64,000 bases of DNA, from contig NZ_AP023441.1 of the NCBI RefSeq assembly GCF_019976755.1, positions 186,001-250,000 on the forward strand, in the 5' to 3' direction. A program made the translations under genes and the position numbers. Below are positions 9,324-17,147 of the stretch, piece after piece. Numbering within the stretch: position 1 is the stretch's first letter; each line of letters opens with the position of its first letter. Source of the DNA: Nostoc sp. MS1 (GTDB lineage: Bacteria > Cyanobacteriota > Cyanobacteriia > Cyanobacteriales > Nostocaceae). The notes below the pieces were generated by a model. That model made no database searches and was not told the DNA's origin. It worked only from the letters and a program-made list of their open reading frames with translations.

Positions 9324-9423
9324 ACTCTAATAGAGTAAACAGTCTGACTTGTTGTGAGTGGAAAAACTAGGGGTGTGAGGAAGTAAGAGTGTAGGGTTAT
9401 AGGGTCACTCCATTAATCACAGA

Positions 9424-9462
9424 ACTTACGCAATGACAAAAATACATTACCTTTGCGTAAGT
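9424..9462. repeat. Short palindromic repeat
   Basis: ACTTACGCAA at 9424-9433 and TTGCGTAAGT at 9453-9462 are exact inverse copies around a 19-base spacer, 100 bases after the DUF5132-like gene. Confidence 0.5.
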
Positions 9463-10171
9463 CTTAAATAAATTGAGGCGGCTCAAACCTTTTGATTACA
9501 AGGGGTTACATAACCTTTCTCCTAAACCTCCTATCTTCATACTCACACCCCTTCTCGGTCATTTGTCAGTCTTTAAGCTGTTAAGCAGTTAAATTGCATA
9601 TTCTTTGGTTGAGGGACACTCTTGTTAGACATCACCAGTAATGAAGTAAGGGTATAGCTTTCTTCTTTGTTATACTATTTCCATGTGAAAAGGCATAAAA
9701 AGAACTCCACCGCCTGCGGCAACTCCGGTAAACGGGGAGGTTGGCAGAGGTCGAAATAATGTACAGACTCACAGAGAATTGGTATTAGGAGTATAACCAT
9801 TCCTCTCTACAAAGGGTTTTAGTGAACGAATAATTAATTTCTGGAGATGTCTATCCCTCTTGTGTCAGATTGGGAAAACCTAATTGCTAGAAGCCTTTTG
9901 GAGCTTTACTCTTCATTTTTTAGCTACAAATTTTAGTTTCTATTAGACAAGAAAAGCTCAAAGCTTGTTGAGATAAAAGTTCCAGTGTTTCGCTACGATG
10001 ATTATTTTCCAGAAGTGAAAGAACAGGGCTATTCTTTCAATTAACCTTCTGTGTATGTCTGGAGCGTGGGCTAACTATACCGTCATCAAGCAATGTAGAT
10101 AACTACTAAGTAGAAAGACGAAATTAAACCTAACTTGAGATCGCTGGGTTTTGATGCTTCTCTGCGTTCTC

Positions 10172-10234
10172 TACCAGACGCTTAGGCGAATATATAGCGT
10201 GTTACAGACAAAAGCTAACGCATAGCGTCTGGTA
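10172..10234. repeat. Short palindromic repeat
   Basis: TACCAGACGCT at 10172-10182 and AGCGTCTGGTA at 10224-10234 are exact inverse copies around a 41-base spacer. Similar interspersed palindromes are common in Nostoc-type genomes. Confidence 0.5.
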
Positions 10235-10316
10235 TGGAAGTCGAAATGCGTCTTCTAAATAATTGTGTCCACCTACTTATTGATGACAAAAACTACTTCT
10301 TCTCAAGGGAGACATC

Positions 10317-10520
10317 ATGATTGATCATCCAGATTTCTTAAATGTGCGTAAATTAGCATTTACTCTTGCCTTCGGCCCATTGGGTTTGCTGCTGCTATTC
10401 TTTATTCTTGACGTTACACTGTCTCAAGGTAAATTATTGCAAGTTTCAGAGCGATCGTGCTTGACAAGTGAGATGACAGCAAGTGTCGCAACGCTAAACA
10501 CAAATAAGTGCGAGAATTGA
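10317..10520 (+). CDS. Small single-pass membrane protein
   Basis: 67 aa, starting MIDHPDFLNVRKLAFTLAF with an AAGGGAG ribosome-binding site 9 bases before the ATG. One hydrophobic helix (about residues 13-33, rich in Leu and Phe) is flanked by basic residues, with a short polar C-terminus containing two Cys. A hairpin follows. I do not recognise the family. It belongs to a set of tiny membrane proteins scattered through this region (10317, 13609, 13932, 16681, 16969). Confidence 0.55.
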   Translation: MIDHPDFLNVRKLAFTLAFGPLGLLLLFFILDVTLSQGKLLQVSERSCLTSEMTASVATLNTNKCEN

Positions 10521-10556
10521 TATACTCTCATCACTAACTAATGGTGTAGTTTTTAG

Positions 10557-10583
10557 GTTAGGTTGAACTTAGCTCAACCTAAC
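10557..10583. terminator. Hairpin after small membrane protein gene
   Basis: GTTAGGTTGA (10557-10566) and TCAACCTAAC (10574-10583) form a perfect 10-bp stem with a 7-base loop, 36 bases after the stop codon. No T-run follows, so termination strength is uncertain. Confidence 0.45.
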
Positions 10584-10750
10584 AAACCAATGTTGTGCAA
10601 AGCAACACACTTGCTCAATCTACAAATTTTTAACAGTTATCAGTGTCTCCAGTCGAGATTCGTTTCACAGCATACGCAGTTTGCAGCTGATAACTGTTCA
10701 CTGAATTGATAGTCAAATCTCCAATACTTGATGTACAGGCAGATTATCCA

Positions 10751-10779
10751 TCACCCCGGTTGTAGAGCAGCCGGGGTGA
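10751..10779. repeat. GC-rich hairpin
   Basis: TCACCCCGG and CCGGGGTGA are inverse copies around an 11-base loop, with a following A-run. Read on the minus strand, T residues precede rather than follow the stem, so it is not a standard terminator in either direction. Confidence 0.4.
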
Positions 10780-10854
10780 AAAAACTTCTTGGACATAGGA
10801 CACAAAGAGAATTTTTAATTTTCTTCTACCTCATATAGTGATGGAAGGCTAATC

Positions 10855-11217
10855 ATGGTAAACATATTTCCACGAATTTCATTCTCAAAATTTAAGATTG
10901 GTAAATGGGGTTCTGAAATAGAAGACGAGAATTGGATATCTTCACAACCGATCACTACAACGACAGTAGCAGCTATGCAGATTTTAGCAACTGTGCCTAG
11001 ACTTGCATATTGCCGCCCAAACTTGATTAAACATTCTCAGTCTAAGTTTATCCTCAAAGATGGCACTGTAGTTAAAACCTGGACAAGCCCATTTTTGAGA
11101 GACGATTATATATTTTTAGCTGATCCTGATGGAAAAATGATCTTTGGCGGCCGGATTTGGCAATACAAAGAACAACTCAAAGATGCCATAGAACTAATTA
11201 GCAGAAAGTTTAGTTAG
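10855..11217 (+). CDS. Hypothetical protein
   Basis: 120 aa. The C-terminal half alternates strands and turns (KFILKDGTVVKTWTSP, YIFLADPDGKMIFGGRIWQY) and ends with an amphipathic helix. There is no membrane segment. The ribosome-binding site is weak (GGAAGG about 8 bases upstream). It lies upstream of the carbonic anhydrase gene on the same strand, 160 bases away. Family not recognised. Confidence 0.55.
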   Translation: MVNIFPRISFSKFKIGKWGSEIEDENWISSQPITTTTVAAMQILATVPRLAYCRPNLIKHSQSKFILKDGTVVKTWTSPFLRDDYIFLADPDGKMIFGGRIWQYKEQLKDAIELISRKFS

Positions 11218-11377
11218 TAATACCGTTTTTCTATGAAGTTGTACTATATCTAACTCCCGCCTTCGGTGTCTTTCCCTAATCAGGATTATAGGGAGGTAAA
11301 ATTAAGCGCATCTTTAATTTTTTCATCGTAAATCTGCAAAATTTATTTTTGGGTCAATTATTGGAGTTCTTTGAATT

Positions 11378-12016
11378 ATGAAAAAGTTATTTGCTGGTTT
11401 ACATAAATTTCAAACCAATTATTTCAAAGAACACCGAGGCTTATTTGAGCATCTTGGGCATGAACAGCACCCCAGAGCGTTATTTATTACCTGCTCTGAC
11501 TCACGGATTGATCCAAATTTACTAACTCAAACTGAACCTGGAGAACTTTTTATTATTCGTAATGCGGGTAATATCATTCCGCCTTATCGTGCGACTAATG
11601 GTGGTGAAGGAGCAGCAGTTGAATATGCAGTTCAGGCTTTAGACATTAAGCAGATTATTGTATGCGGTCATTCTAACTGTGGAGCAATGAAGGGATTATT
11701 GCAATTGGGAAAATTAGCTGATGAGATGCCATTAGTTTATGACTGGTTAAAACATGCAGAAGCAACTCGTCGGCTGATTAAAGATAATTATCAGGAGTAT
11801 GAAGGAGAAGATTTATTGAATGCCACGATTGAAGAGAATGTAATGACTCAATTAGAAAATTTGCGAACTTATCCAATTATTCACTCTAAACTCCATAAAG
11901 GGGAAATTAGCCTTCATGGATGGGTTTACAAAATTGATACTGGAGGAGTTTTTGTTTATGGTATGGATCGTTGCAATATCCAGGCAGAGCATGAAGCAGA
12001 ACCCGTGCAAATTTAG
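11378..12016 (+). CDS. Beta-class carbonic anhydrase
   Basis: Interconverts CO2 and bicarbonate. 212 aa, usual length for the family. Zinc ligands are Cys39 and Asp41 in CSDSR and His98/Cys101 in HSNCG; Asp41/Arg43 is the conserved dyad. It also carries the typical RNAGNIIPP and GGEGAAVEYAV segments. No signal peptide is evident, so it is probably cytosolic. It is not in a carboxysome operon. Instead it sits between an HMA-containing set of genes and, 3 kb downstream, a Ca2+/H+ exchanger, which suggests a part in local carbonate chemistry or pH balance. Confidence 0.92.
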   Translation: MKKLFAGLHKFQTNYFKEHRGLFEHLGHEQHPRALFITCSDSRIDPNLLTQTEPGELFIIRNAGNIIPPYRATNGGEGAAVEYAVQALDIKQIIVCGHSNCGAMKGLLQLGKLADEMPLVYDWLKHAEATRRLIKDNYQEYEGEDLLNATIEENVMTQLENLRTYPIIHSKLHKGEISLHGWVYKIDTGGVFVYGMDRCNIQAEHEAEPVQI

Positions 12017-12248
12017 TAACATTATGCAATTCTTAAATAGACCTATCTGAAAAATGGGTGTGGAGCTTAGGGGGCAAATTTTCATACCCTTGTTATGAAT
12101 CCTATTTAGAATGTCTCTTGCAAAAGTACCTTTTGCAAGAGGTGGGAACAGGAAATTCAATGCTTTTTCCCCTTCCCTTTTCTCAATTTATTGTAGAAGT
12201 CATGATTTCTTCATTGGTTGTCAACACTTGCAAGCATTCCCACAGTAA

Positions 12249-13454
12249 CTAATTTTGATTAGATTTTTGTTCACCAGACTCGCTGTTAACTATGACTGCT
12301 TCCTCAATTATTGCTGTTACAGCCGAGCCAATTTTTTCGCCCATATCTTTACCAATTATTCCCCCCTCTTCTCCTAAGAAAACCTCACCGACTATTTCTC
12401 CCACAGTCTCACCAATTTTTTCTCCCATTGTTTCACTCGCCGAAACTTCCATTTCTGCTTGCGTTTCTGACTCAGGGTGCTTTTGTGCTTCTGGCTGATT
12501 GACATGTTCGGCTTGTTTACCTAAATCCTCTCCCAAGATTGAACCAATGACGGAGCCAACTTCTTCGCCAACAACCATTCCTATCGGCCCTGCAATTACA
12601 CCGCCTACAGTTTCGCCGACAATTCCTCCCACTACTCCACCTAGCACTTCACTTCCAACTTTTTCTACTTCCGTCTGTATCCTCTGTTCCTGAAGATTAG
12701 ACTGTGTAGTTACAGTTAGCTCAATTGGGCAAAAGATTTTTGAGACACTATCATAAGTCCAAGCAATGCTGTTTGGGTCTTTTTTCTGGCTCCACTGGCT
12801 AAAGTCCGGTTTTGACTTATATCGACTTAAGGCTTTAGGATGTACCTCTAAACGCCTTGCTAAAGCTGATGTTTGCAATGGTGTTACGTCAGAATTTACC
12901 TGCTGTTTAACAGTGTCTACTAACTTATCCTTAGCTTGGTCGTCTTCAATGGTCAATACTTCCGGTGTGGATAAATCTGCTTGGACTTCATTGCTCGGTG
13001 ACTCAATTGCTGGAGTCGTTTCGTCTTCCCAAGGGTCTTTATCTGGGTTAACCTGTTCCAAACTATAAGCAAATGGCTCTTGTACAACTCCTGTTGAAAC
13101 ATTAGAAGAGTTATTTTCTACTACTAATGGTTCTGATGCAGGAGGTGTTGACGGTGGCGGTGGAGAAGCTACTTGTGCAATTGGTTCTGATGCAGGAGGT
13201 GTTGACGGTGGCGGTGGGGAAGCTACTTGTGCGATCGCTTCTTGAAGATGAGCCTGCATCACACTACATGAAACAAACTTATATTTATAAGTGACAACCA
13301 TTGACTCAGCTAGAGGGTTAATCCGAACATTGGTAACATAGTTCAAGGACTCAACCCGCTTTTGCAATTTACTACCATACTCTGTTTCCTCAGCTAATAA
13401 GGGAATGCGGATGCGAATCCGTCCTTCAACAGCATGAACAATTTGATAATCCAT
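12249..13454 (-). CDS. Calcyanin-like protein: basic HMA-like domain, Pro-rich linker, HTH-like domain, two long glycine zippers
   Basis: 401 aa from the ATG at 13454; the homologous proteins begin at the same place (M-x-YQ-V/I-VH). Domains: HMA-like fold 1-75 with basic strand GRIRIRIP; two copies of an 18-residue Pro-rich repeat at about 77-110; an HTH-like segment at 190-242 (LARRLEVHPKALSRYK, then DPNSIAWTY); then two Gly zippers. In zipper 1 (272-312) Gly recurs every fourth residue at ten of eleven positions, with one Ala. Zipper 2 (about 344-376) follows the same 4-residue period. HMA-like domains of this basic type (called CoBaHMA) fused to long Gly zippers define one form of calcyanin, the marker protein of cyanobacteria that form intracellular amorphous Ca carbonate. 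Calcyanin has three zippers, so this is a relative, not a proven member. Confidence 0.7.
   Translation of the reverse strand: MDYQIVHAVEGRIRIRIPLLAEETEYGSKLQKRVESLNYVTNVRINPLAESMVVTYKYKFVSCSVMQAHLQEAIAQVASPPPPSTPPASEPIAQVASPPPPSTPPASEPLVVENNSSNVSTGVVQEPFAYSLEQVNPDKDPWEDETTPAIESPSNEVQADLSTPEVLTIEDDQAKDKLVDTVKQQVNSDVTPLQTSALARRLEVHPKALSRYKSKPDFSQWSQKKDPNSIAWTYDSVSKIFCPIELTVTTQSNLQEQRIQTEVEKVGSEVLGGVVGGIVGETVGGVIAGPIGMVVGEEVGSVIGSILGEDLGKQAEHVNQPEAQKHPESETQAEMEVSASETMGEKIGETVGEIVGEVFLGEEGGIIGKDMGEKIGSAVTAIIEEAVIVNSESGEQKSNQN
13129..13236. repeat. 54-bp tandem repeat inside the glycine-zipper gene
   Basis: Two near-identical 54-base units (13129-13182 and 13183-13236) encode IAQVASPPPPSTPPASEP twice. 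They differ by a few bases. Unit length is a multiple of three, so copy-number change keeps the frame. Confidence 0.85.
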
Positions 13455-13554
13455 AGCGGATTTGTCTAATATCAACAATTTTAAGCTGTGGTGAAAAGTT
13501 GTGTTCCAAGAATGGAACGCAGACCATACATATCCTTTCTGAGGACTGATTTAA

Positions 13555-13584
13555 AGTAGGGACGCAAGGCTTTACGCCCCTACT
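13555..13584. repeat. AGTAGGGACG-type palindrome
   Basis: AGTAGGG-a-CG pairs with CG-c-CCCTACT around an AAGGCTTTA loop, just after the 3' end of the gene at 13609-13806. It probably works as a terminator for that minus-strand gene. Related hairpins lie at 15305-15331 and 54518-54545. Confidence 0.5.
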
Positions 13585-13608
13585 TATCTCTAATTCGTTA
13601 AACTTACT

Positions 13609-13806
13609 CTAGATCATAATAAACAAAAATGGAATTACTGGCATACCGATGGCAGTATTGAGCCAATATGTTAGTCCAGTCAGCACAATCGAACCGACAA
13701 TAGAGATACCCAAAGATAAAACTAAATTGGGTAATAAAATCCTCAGATTATCCAATGCTCCAGACACAAAGGAAGACTGTGGGGCATAGCTTGTAGAATA
13801 AGACAT
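13609..13806 (-). CDS. Small two-helix membrane protein
   Basis: 65 aa. A polar N-terminus rich in Ser/Tyr is followed by two hydrophobic stretches, about residues 24-46 and 50-65, with the last ending at the C-terminus. A GAGGCG ribosome-binding stretch precedes the ATG on the minus strand. It lies just upstream of the calcyanin-like gene on the same strand and could be co-transcribed with it, though a palindrome separates them. Family not recognised. Confidence 0.5.
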   Translation of the reverse strand: MSYSTSYAPQSSFVSGALDNLRILLPNLVLSLGISIVGSIVLTGLTYWLNTAIGMPVIPFLFIMI

Positions 13807-13931
13807 AAGCGCCTCAAATGTGATAGTGAATGAAAATTCATGCAGCTTGTTTTATATACTGCTCATAATTGCATGATTACCTGATACGCTAAATTAAACA
13901 AGCAATTTTAACAACTTGTAGGATAACTCCT

Positions 13932-14078
13932 ATGCTAAAGCAAATCAGAAACGCCGGGAGAATTGTTGTCGGTTCCATTTGCATTGTTTTGGGTATAATT
14001 GGGATAATTCTCCCCTTAGTACCTGGCACTCCTTTTCTTATTGTTGCTGCTTTCTGTTTCAGCACTTTGGAATCATAA
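13932..14078 (+). CDS. Very short DUF454-like membrane protein, probably truncated
   Basis: 48 aa starting MLKQIRNAGRIVVGS. The stretch GIIGIILPLVPGTPFLIVAAFCFS matches the signature of DUF454 (YbaN-like) inner-membrane proteins, normally LGxIGxxLPxLPTTPFLLLAAxCF. The usual ~70-residue C-terminal part is missing because a stop follows CFSTLES. It could be a remnant or a functional minimal form. A GATAACTCCT leader gives no clear Shine-Dalgarno site. DUF454 proteins are known companions of HMA-like domains, so the location fits. Confidence 0.5.
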   Translation: MLKQIRNAGRIVVGSICIVLGIIGIILPLVPGTPFLIVAAFCFSTLES

Positions 14079-14179
14079 AAATCAGTTAACTGTTAATTAA
14101 CTATTACTGATAACTACCCCACTCTTCTCGCTAAAGAGTAAACTTCAGTCCTTGAAAAAGACATAAGGGCTATGCCTTG

Positions 14180-15283
14180 ATGAGCAGAATTATTACATTT
14201 TTAGGCAAGGCGGATACGAGACACACCACATTGGCGATCGCCACTGCTAAATGGTTTGCTCAGTATTCTCAACGGGTGCTACTAGTAACCCACAATCCCA
14301 ATCCCAGCGCAGAGCTGCTGTTAGAAACTTCCCTACCAGCAACTCCCCAAGAGATTGCGCCTAATCTAAGTGTGGTACAGTTGCAAGCAACAGTACTATT
14401 AGAACAGGTTTGGGAAGAAGTCAAAAAATGGTTGCTTCTCTACCTCCCGTCCTCTGTGAAAATGGAGGTATATTCAGGAGAGGTGGTTATCCTACCCGGT
14501 TTTGATAGCCTGCTGGCCTTCAACGCTCTGCGAAAGTACTATCAAAGTGAAGACTATGATGTGATCATTTATGATGGGCGGGGAGATTTAGAATCATTGA
14601 GAATGCTGGGAATACCCAACATTGCAGATTGGTATTTTCGCCGCTTTCGTGAAGCGTTAGAATCTCTAGATTTGAGTAAAATCGCCGACTCGATAGGGGG
14701 GCCTCTCGCCAGCGCTTTGTTGAGTGCAAATATGGACACCCGAAAAGTACAAGATGCTATTGGGCAAATTCAAGATTGGATTGCTAAAAGCGTTGCAGTT
14801 GTAGGAGATGCCAAAAGGTTAAGTGCTTATTTAGTAACTACAGATGAACCAGCAGCAATTGCTGAGGCTCGTTGGCTTTGGGGTAGCGCCCAGCAGGTTG
14901 ATTTGCGAGTAAGTGGGGTTCTAGCTTATCAAAGTTATGCAGCAGCTAACAAAACTGAACTAGAGCAAGCTTTTGCTCCATTGGCAGTAAATCTAATTCC
15001 CGCGTTGCAAAAACACAATTGGCAACCCCTACTAGATGCACTACCAGATTTTAAAACTATTCCTCATGTTCCCCAACCTTTAACAGTTGATTTGGCACAA
15101 CGTCAGGTACGATTATTCTTGCCAGGATTCAGCAAATCGCAAGTCAAGCTTACCCAGTTGGGTACAGAACTCACGGTTGAAGCAGGTGATCAACGGCGAA
15201 ATATTGTTTTACCAGACGAACTACGAAATCAGCCAGTTACCGGAGGCAAATTTGAAGAACCTTATTTGGTGATTTCATTTTAG
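14180..15283 (+). CDS. ArsA/Get3d-like protein with degenerate P-loop and C-terminal alpha-crystallin-like domain
   Basis: 367 aa from the ATG at 14180. The N-terminal part has the fold of ArsA/Get3 deviant-Walker ATPases (ITFLGK...HTTLAIATAKWFAQYSQRVLLVT), but the signature GKGGVGKTT is changed to GKADTRHTT, so the second Lys is His and the loop glycines are lost. ATP hydrolysis is therefore doubtful. A switch-like segment (YDVIIYDGRGDLESLRML) corresponds to the Asp-containing DTAPTGHTLRLL region but is also altered. The last ~60 residues (VRLFLPGFSKSQVKL) form the small HSP20-like domain typical of cyanobacterial and plastid Get3d. It follows a hairpin-bounded unit by itself. Confidence 0.75.
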   Translation: MSRIITFLGKADTRHTTLAIATAKWFAQYSQRVLLVTHNPNPSAELLLETSLPATPQEIAPNLSVVQLQATVLLEQVWEEVKKWLLLYLPSSVKMEVYSGEVVILPGFDSLLAFNALRKYYQSEDYDVIIYDGRGDLESLRMLGIPNIADWYFRRFREALESLDLSKIADSIGGPLASALLSANMDTRKVQDAIGQIQDWIAKSVAVVGDAKRLSAYLVTTDEPAAIAEARWLWGSAQQVDLRVSGVLAYQSYAAANKTELEQAFAPLAVNLIPALQKHNWQPLLDALPDFKTIPHVPQPLTVDLAQRQVRLFLPGFSKSQVKLTQLGTELTVEAGDQRRNIVLPDELRNQPVTGGKFEEPYLVISF

Positions 15284-15304
15284 GTTGTGATCCGGTATTT
15301 GTAG

Positions 15305-15331
15305 TAGAGACGTTGCATTGCAACGTCTCTA
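15305..15331. terminator. Perfect palindrome between convergent genes
   Basis: TAGAGACGTTGCA and TGCAACGTCTCTA are exact inverse copies with a single T between them. It sits in the 53-base gap between the 3' ends of the Get3d-like and CAX genes and can fold on both strands. It also looks like a common dispersed Nostoc repeat. Confidence 0.6.
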
Positions 15332-15336
15332 TAAGT

Positions 15337-16422
15337 TTAGGGATGAAAATAGAATGCTGCTCCTAAAACTGCGTAGGTAATCAGCAGTAAGGCTCCCTCT
15401 AGCCAGTTAGAGTTTCCATCTGTGCTGATGGAGTTGGTAATTAAAACAGCGATCGCCACTGCCAATACTTCAAACGGGTTAAAATCTAGATTCATCGGTT
15501 GTCCCATCAACTGACCCGCTAACACCAAAATTGGCGCAACAAACATAGCAATTTGCAAGCTGGAACCCATCGCCACTGCTACTGCTAAATCCATTTTATT
15601 TTTCATGGCAAAGGTAGCAGCCGTAATATACTCTACAGCACCTCCAAAAAGGGGAATCAGAATTACCCCTGTAAATAAGCTAGTAAAGCCTAAAGTCGTA
15701 ATCGCTTTTTCTAGACTAGCAACTAAGACATCAGAAACAAATACCAACGCAATGGTACAAATTAGCAAGATAGCAACATTCTTCCACAAAGATGTTGCAT
15801 GTTGATGAGACTTATCTGCCTGTTCTGATTCATCAAGCTCAGTAGCTCTGAGTTCATATATATCCTTGTGAGTTTTCATAGAAAACAGCAGCATCAACAG
15901 GTAGAACACTAACAACAAAATCGCCGCAACCGCAGAAAAATTATTGATAGTTGTCGCCTGTAATCCTTTAGATGTAAAGTCGATAGCAGTAGGCGTAAGT
16001 AGCACTACCAAAGCCAGATTTAGTGAAGAAGCATTAATTCGGGCGACTTTAGGTTGAAAACTTTGCTCTTTAAAACGTAACCCTCCCAAAAAAATTGCTG
16101 CGCCTAAAGCCAGAAGTAGGTTAGCGACGATAGTACCTGTAATACTGGCTTTGACTACCTCCACCAAACCCGCACGAAGGGCAACAATAGAGATAATCAT
16201 CTCAGTTGCGTTGCCAAAAGTAGCATTGAGCAACCCACCGAGAGATGGCCCCACCACAGTAGCAATTTCTTCCGTAGAATTGGCAATCCACGCTGCTAAG
16301 GGGATAATTGCTAAACCAGAAATGACGAAAACAATCACAGGATGTAAATGCAGCCATTCCGCAATAAAGGAAATGGGTACAAACACTAACATATAAAGCA
16401 GAATTTTATCTTTTGTTGTCAT
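15337..16422 (-). CDS. cax: Calcium/proton exchanger (CAX family)
   Basis: Ca2+/H+ antiporter of the inner or thylakoid membrane, 361 aa with about 11 hydrophobic segments in two repeats. Both CAX signature repeats are present: GNATEMIISIVALRAG around residue 70 in the first half and GGAVEYITAATFAMKNKMDLAVAVAMGSSLQIAMF in the second, including the two acidic transport residues (Glu in GNATE and GGAVE). The acidic linker (ATELDESEQADKSHQH) lies between the halves. cax genes accompany the calcyanin gene in several carbonate-forming cyanobacteria; here one lies 2 kb from the calcyanin-like gene. Confidence 0.92.
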   Translation of the reverse strand: MTTKDKILLYMLVFVPISFIAEWLHLHPVIVFVISGLAIIPLAAWIANSTEEIATVVGPSLGGLLNATFGNATEMIISIVALRAGLVEVVKASITGTIVANLLLALGAAIFLGGLRFKEQSFQPKVARINASSLNLALVVLLTPTAIDFTSKGLQATTINNFSAVAAILLLVFYLLMLLFSMKTHKDIYELRATELDESEQADKSHQHATSLWKNVAILLICTIALVFVSDVLVASLEKAITTLGFTSLFTGVILIPLFGGAVEYITAATFAMKNKMDLAVAVAMGSSLQIAMFVAPILVLAGQLMGQPMNLDFNPFEVLAVAIAVLITNSISTDGNSNWLEGALLLITYAVLGAAFYFHP

Positions 16423-16680
16423 TTGGCTTAGTCCTTTAGGGAAACTATAAATAATTTTTAGAACATCAAGTTAGTAAGAAGAAGAAGGTAAAACCCTTAA
16501 TAGTAGAAGGTTAATCTAGTTTTGATTTTATATTTTATGATATCTATCCACTTAGATTAAGAAGTATTTGTATGCTTACTTATTCTCTTACTTTGGGTGG
16601 AGAGTATTTACATATTTTAGTAGAAGGCAATCAAAATTTAATTTTTTATTATTTATATGTAATCTTTAGATGAAACGAAA

Positions 16681-16824
16681 ATGAATTACATTATTATAGT
16701 TTCTGTTGCTGCTTATTTAGTGATGTCACTTATGGCTTTTCAGCTAATTGAAGCCTGTAATCATGAGACTCAAGAGATTTCCAGACGATATAGATTGAGT
16801 GAGAAATACTCTGTTTTTCAGTAA
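16681..16824 (+). CDS. Tiny single-pass membrane protein, paralogue 1
   Basis: 47 aa, MNYIIIVSVAAYLVMSLMAFQ, one hydrophobic helix followed by an acidic then basic tail (ETQEISRRYRLSEKY). It is clearly related to the 43-aa protein 145 bases downstream (AAYLVxxLMAFQ/VAYVVLFAMAF; ETQEISRRYR/ESRQIARKYR), which supports both being real genes. The upstream ribosome-binding site is weak. Function unknown. Confidence 0.6.
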   Translation: MNYIIIVSVAAYLVMSLMAFQLIEACNHETQEISRRYRLSEKYSVFQ

Positions 16825-16968
16825 AATCTCACAAACTATTTCTGACAATCAAAAGCAATAGAGATTTACATTACATTGTGTTACAGCAGACCTGATTAAC
16901 CTTAAAATGGTCTGTAGATAAAAAAAGAAACAATTTATTCAAAGAGAGCCAAGCTAGGGAGTATAAAA

Positions 16969-17100
16969 ATGGATGGCATAGTTGTAGTTGCTTTAGTTGC
17001 TTACGTTGTTTTATTTGCTATGGCCTTTTGTGTAGTTCAAGTCTACTTGGAGGAAAGTAGACAAATTGCTAGAAAATATAGAAAAGCCAGTCAGCATTAA
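16969..17100 (+). CDS. Tiny single-pass membrane protein, paralogue 2
   Basis: 43 aa, MDGIVVVALVAYVVLFAMAF, one membrane helix and a charged C-terminal tail (EESRQIARKYRKAS). A TAGGGAG ribosome-binding stretch lies 8 bases before the ATG. Paralogue of the preceding gene. It converges on the degenerate P-type ATPase gene, whose 3' end is only 47 bases away. Confidence 0.65.
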   Translation: MDGIVVVALVAYVVLFAMAFCVVQVYLEESRQIARKYRKASQH

Positions 17101-17147
17101 TCTGCTTTTGTTGTAGATTTTTGTTAAGTCAATCAACCTTGGTTTTA

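Larger units (their letters stand above)
9324..10316. other. Long intergenic region with dispersed palindromes
   Basis: About 1 kb without a credible gene. It holds an inverted repeat at 9424-9462 (ACTTACGCAA...TTGCGTAAGT) and another at 10172-10234 (TACCAGACGCT...AGCGTCTGGTA). Both look like common non-coding cyanobacterial palindromes. A GC-richer patch at 9701-9750 resembles repeat debris. Confidence 0.5.
10521..10854. other. Intergenic region with two hairpins
   Basis: Some 330 bases holding a 10-bp stem hairpin at 10557-10583 and a GC-rich hairpin at 10751-10779. The second lies about 75 bases ahead of the next gene and could act in its leader RNA. No gene seen. Confidence 0.5.

Noticed and set aside
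12292..12693. Several Pro/Ser/Thr-rich plus-strand frames opposite the glycine-zipper gene
   Set aside because: They mirror the Gly/Glu/Val repeats of the real minus-strand gene.
14180..15283. Arsenite-pump ATPase ArsA working with acr3
   Set aside because: The P-loop is broken, the domain pattern is Get3d-like and the arsenic operon is 43 kb away.
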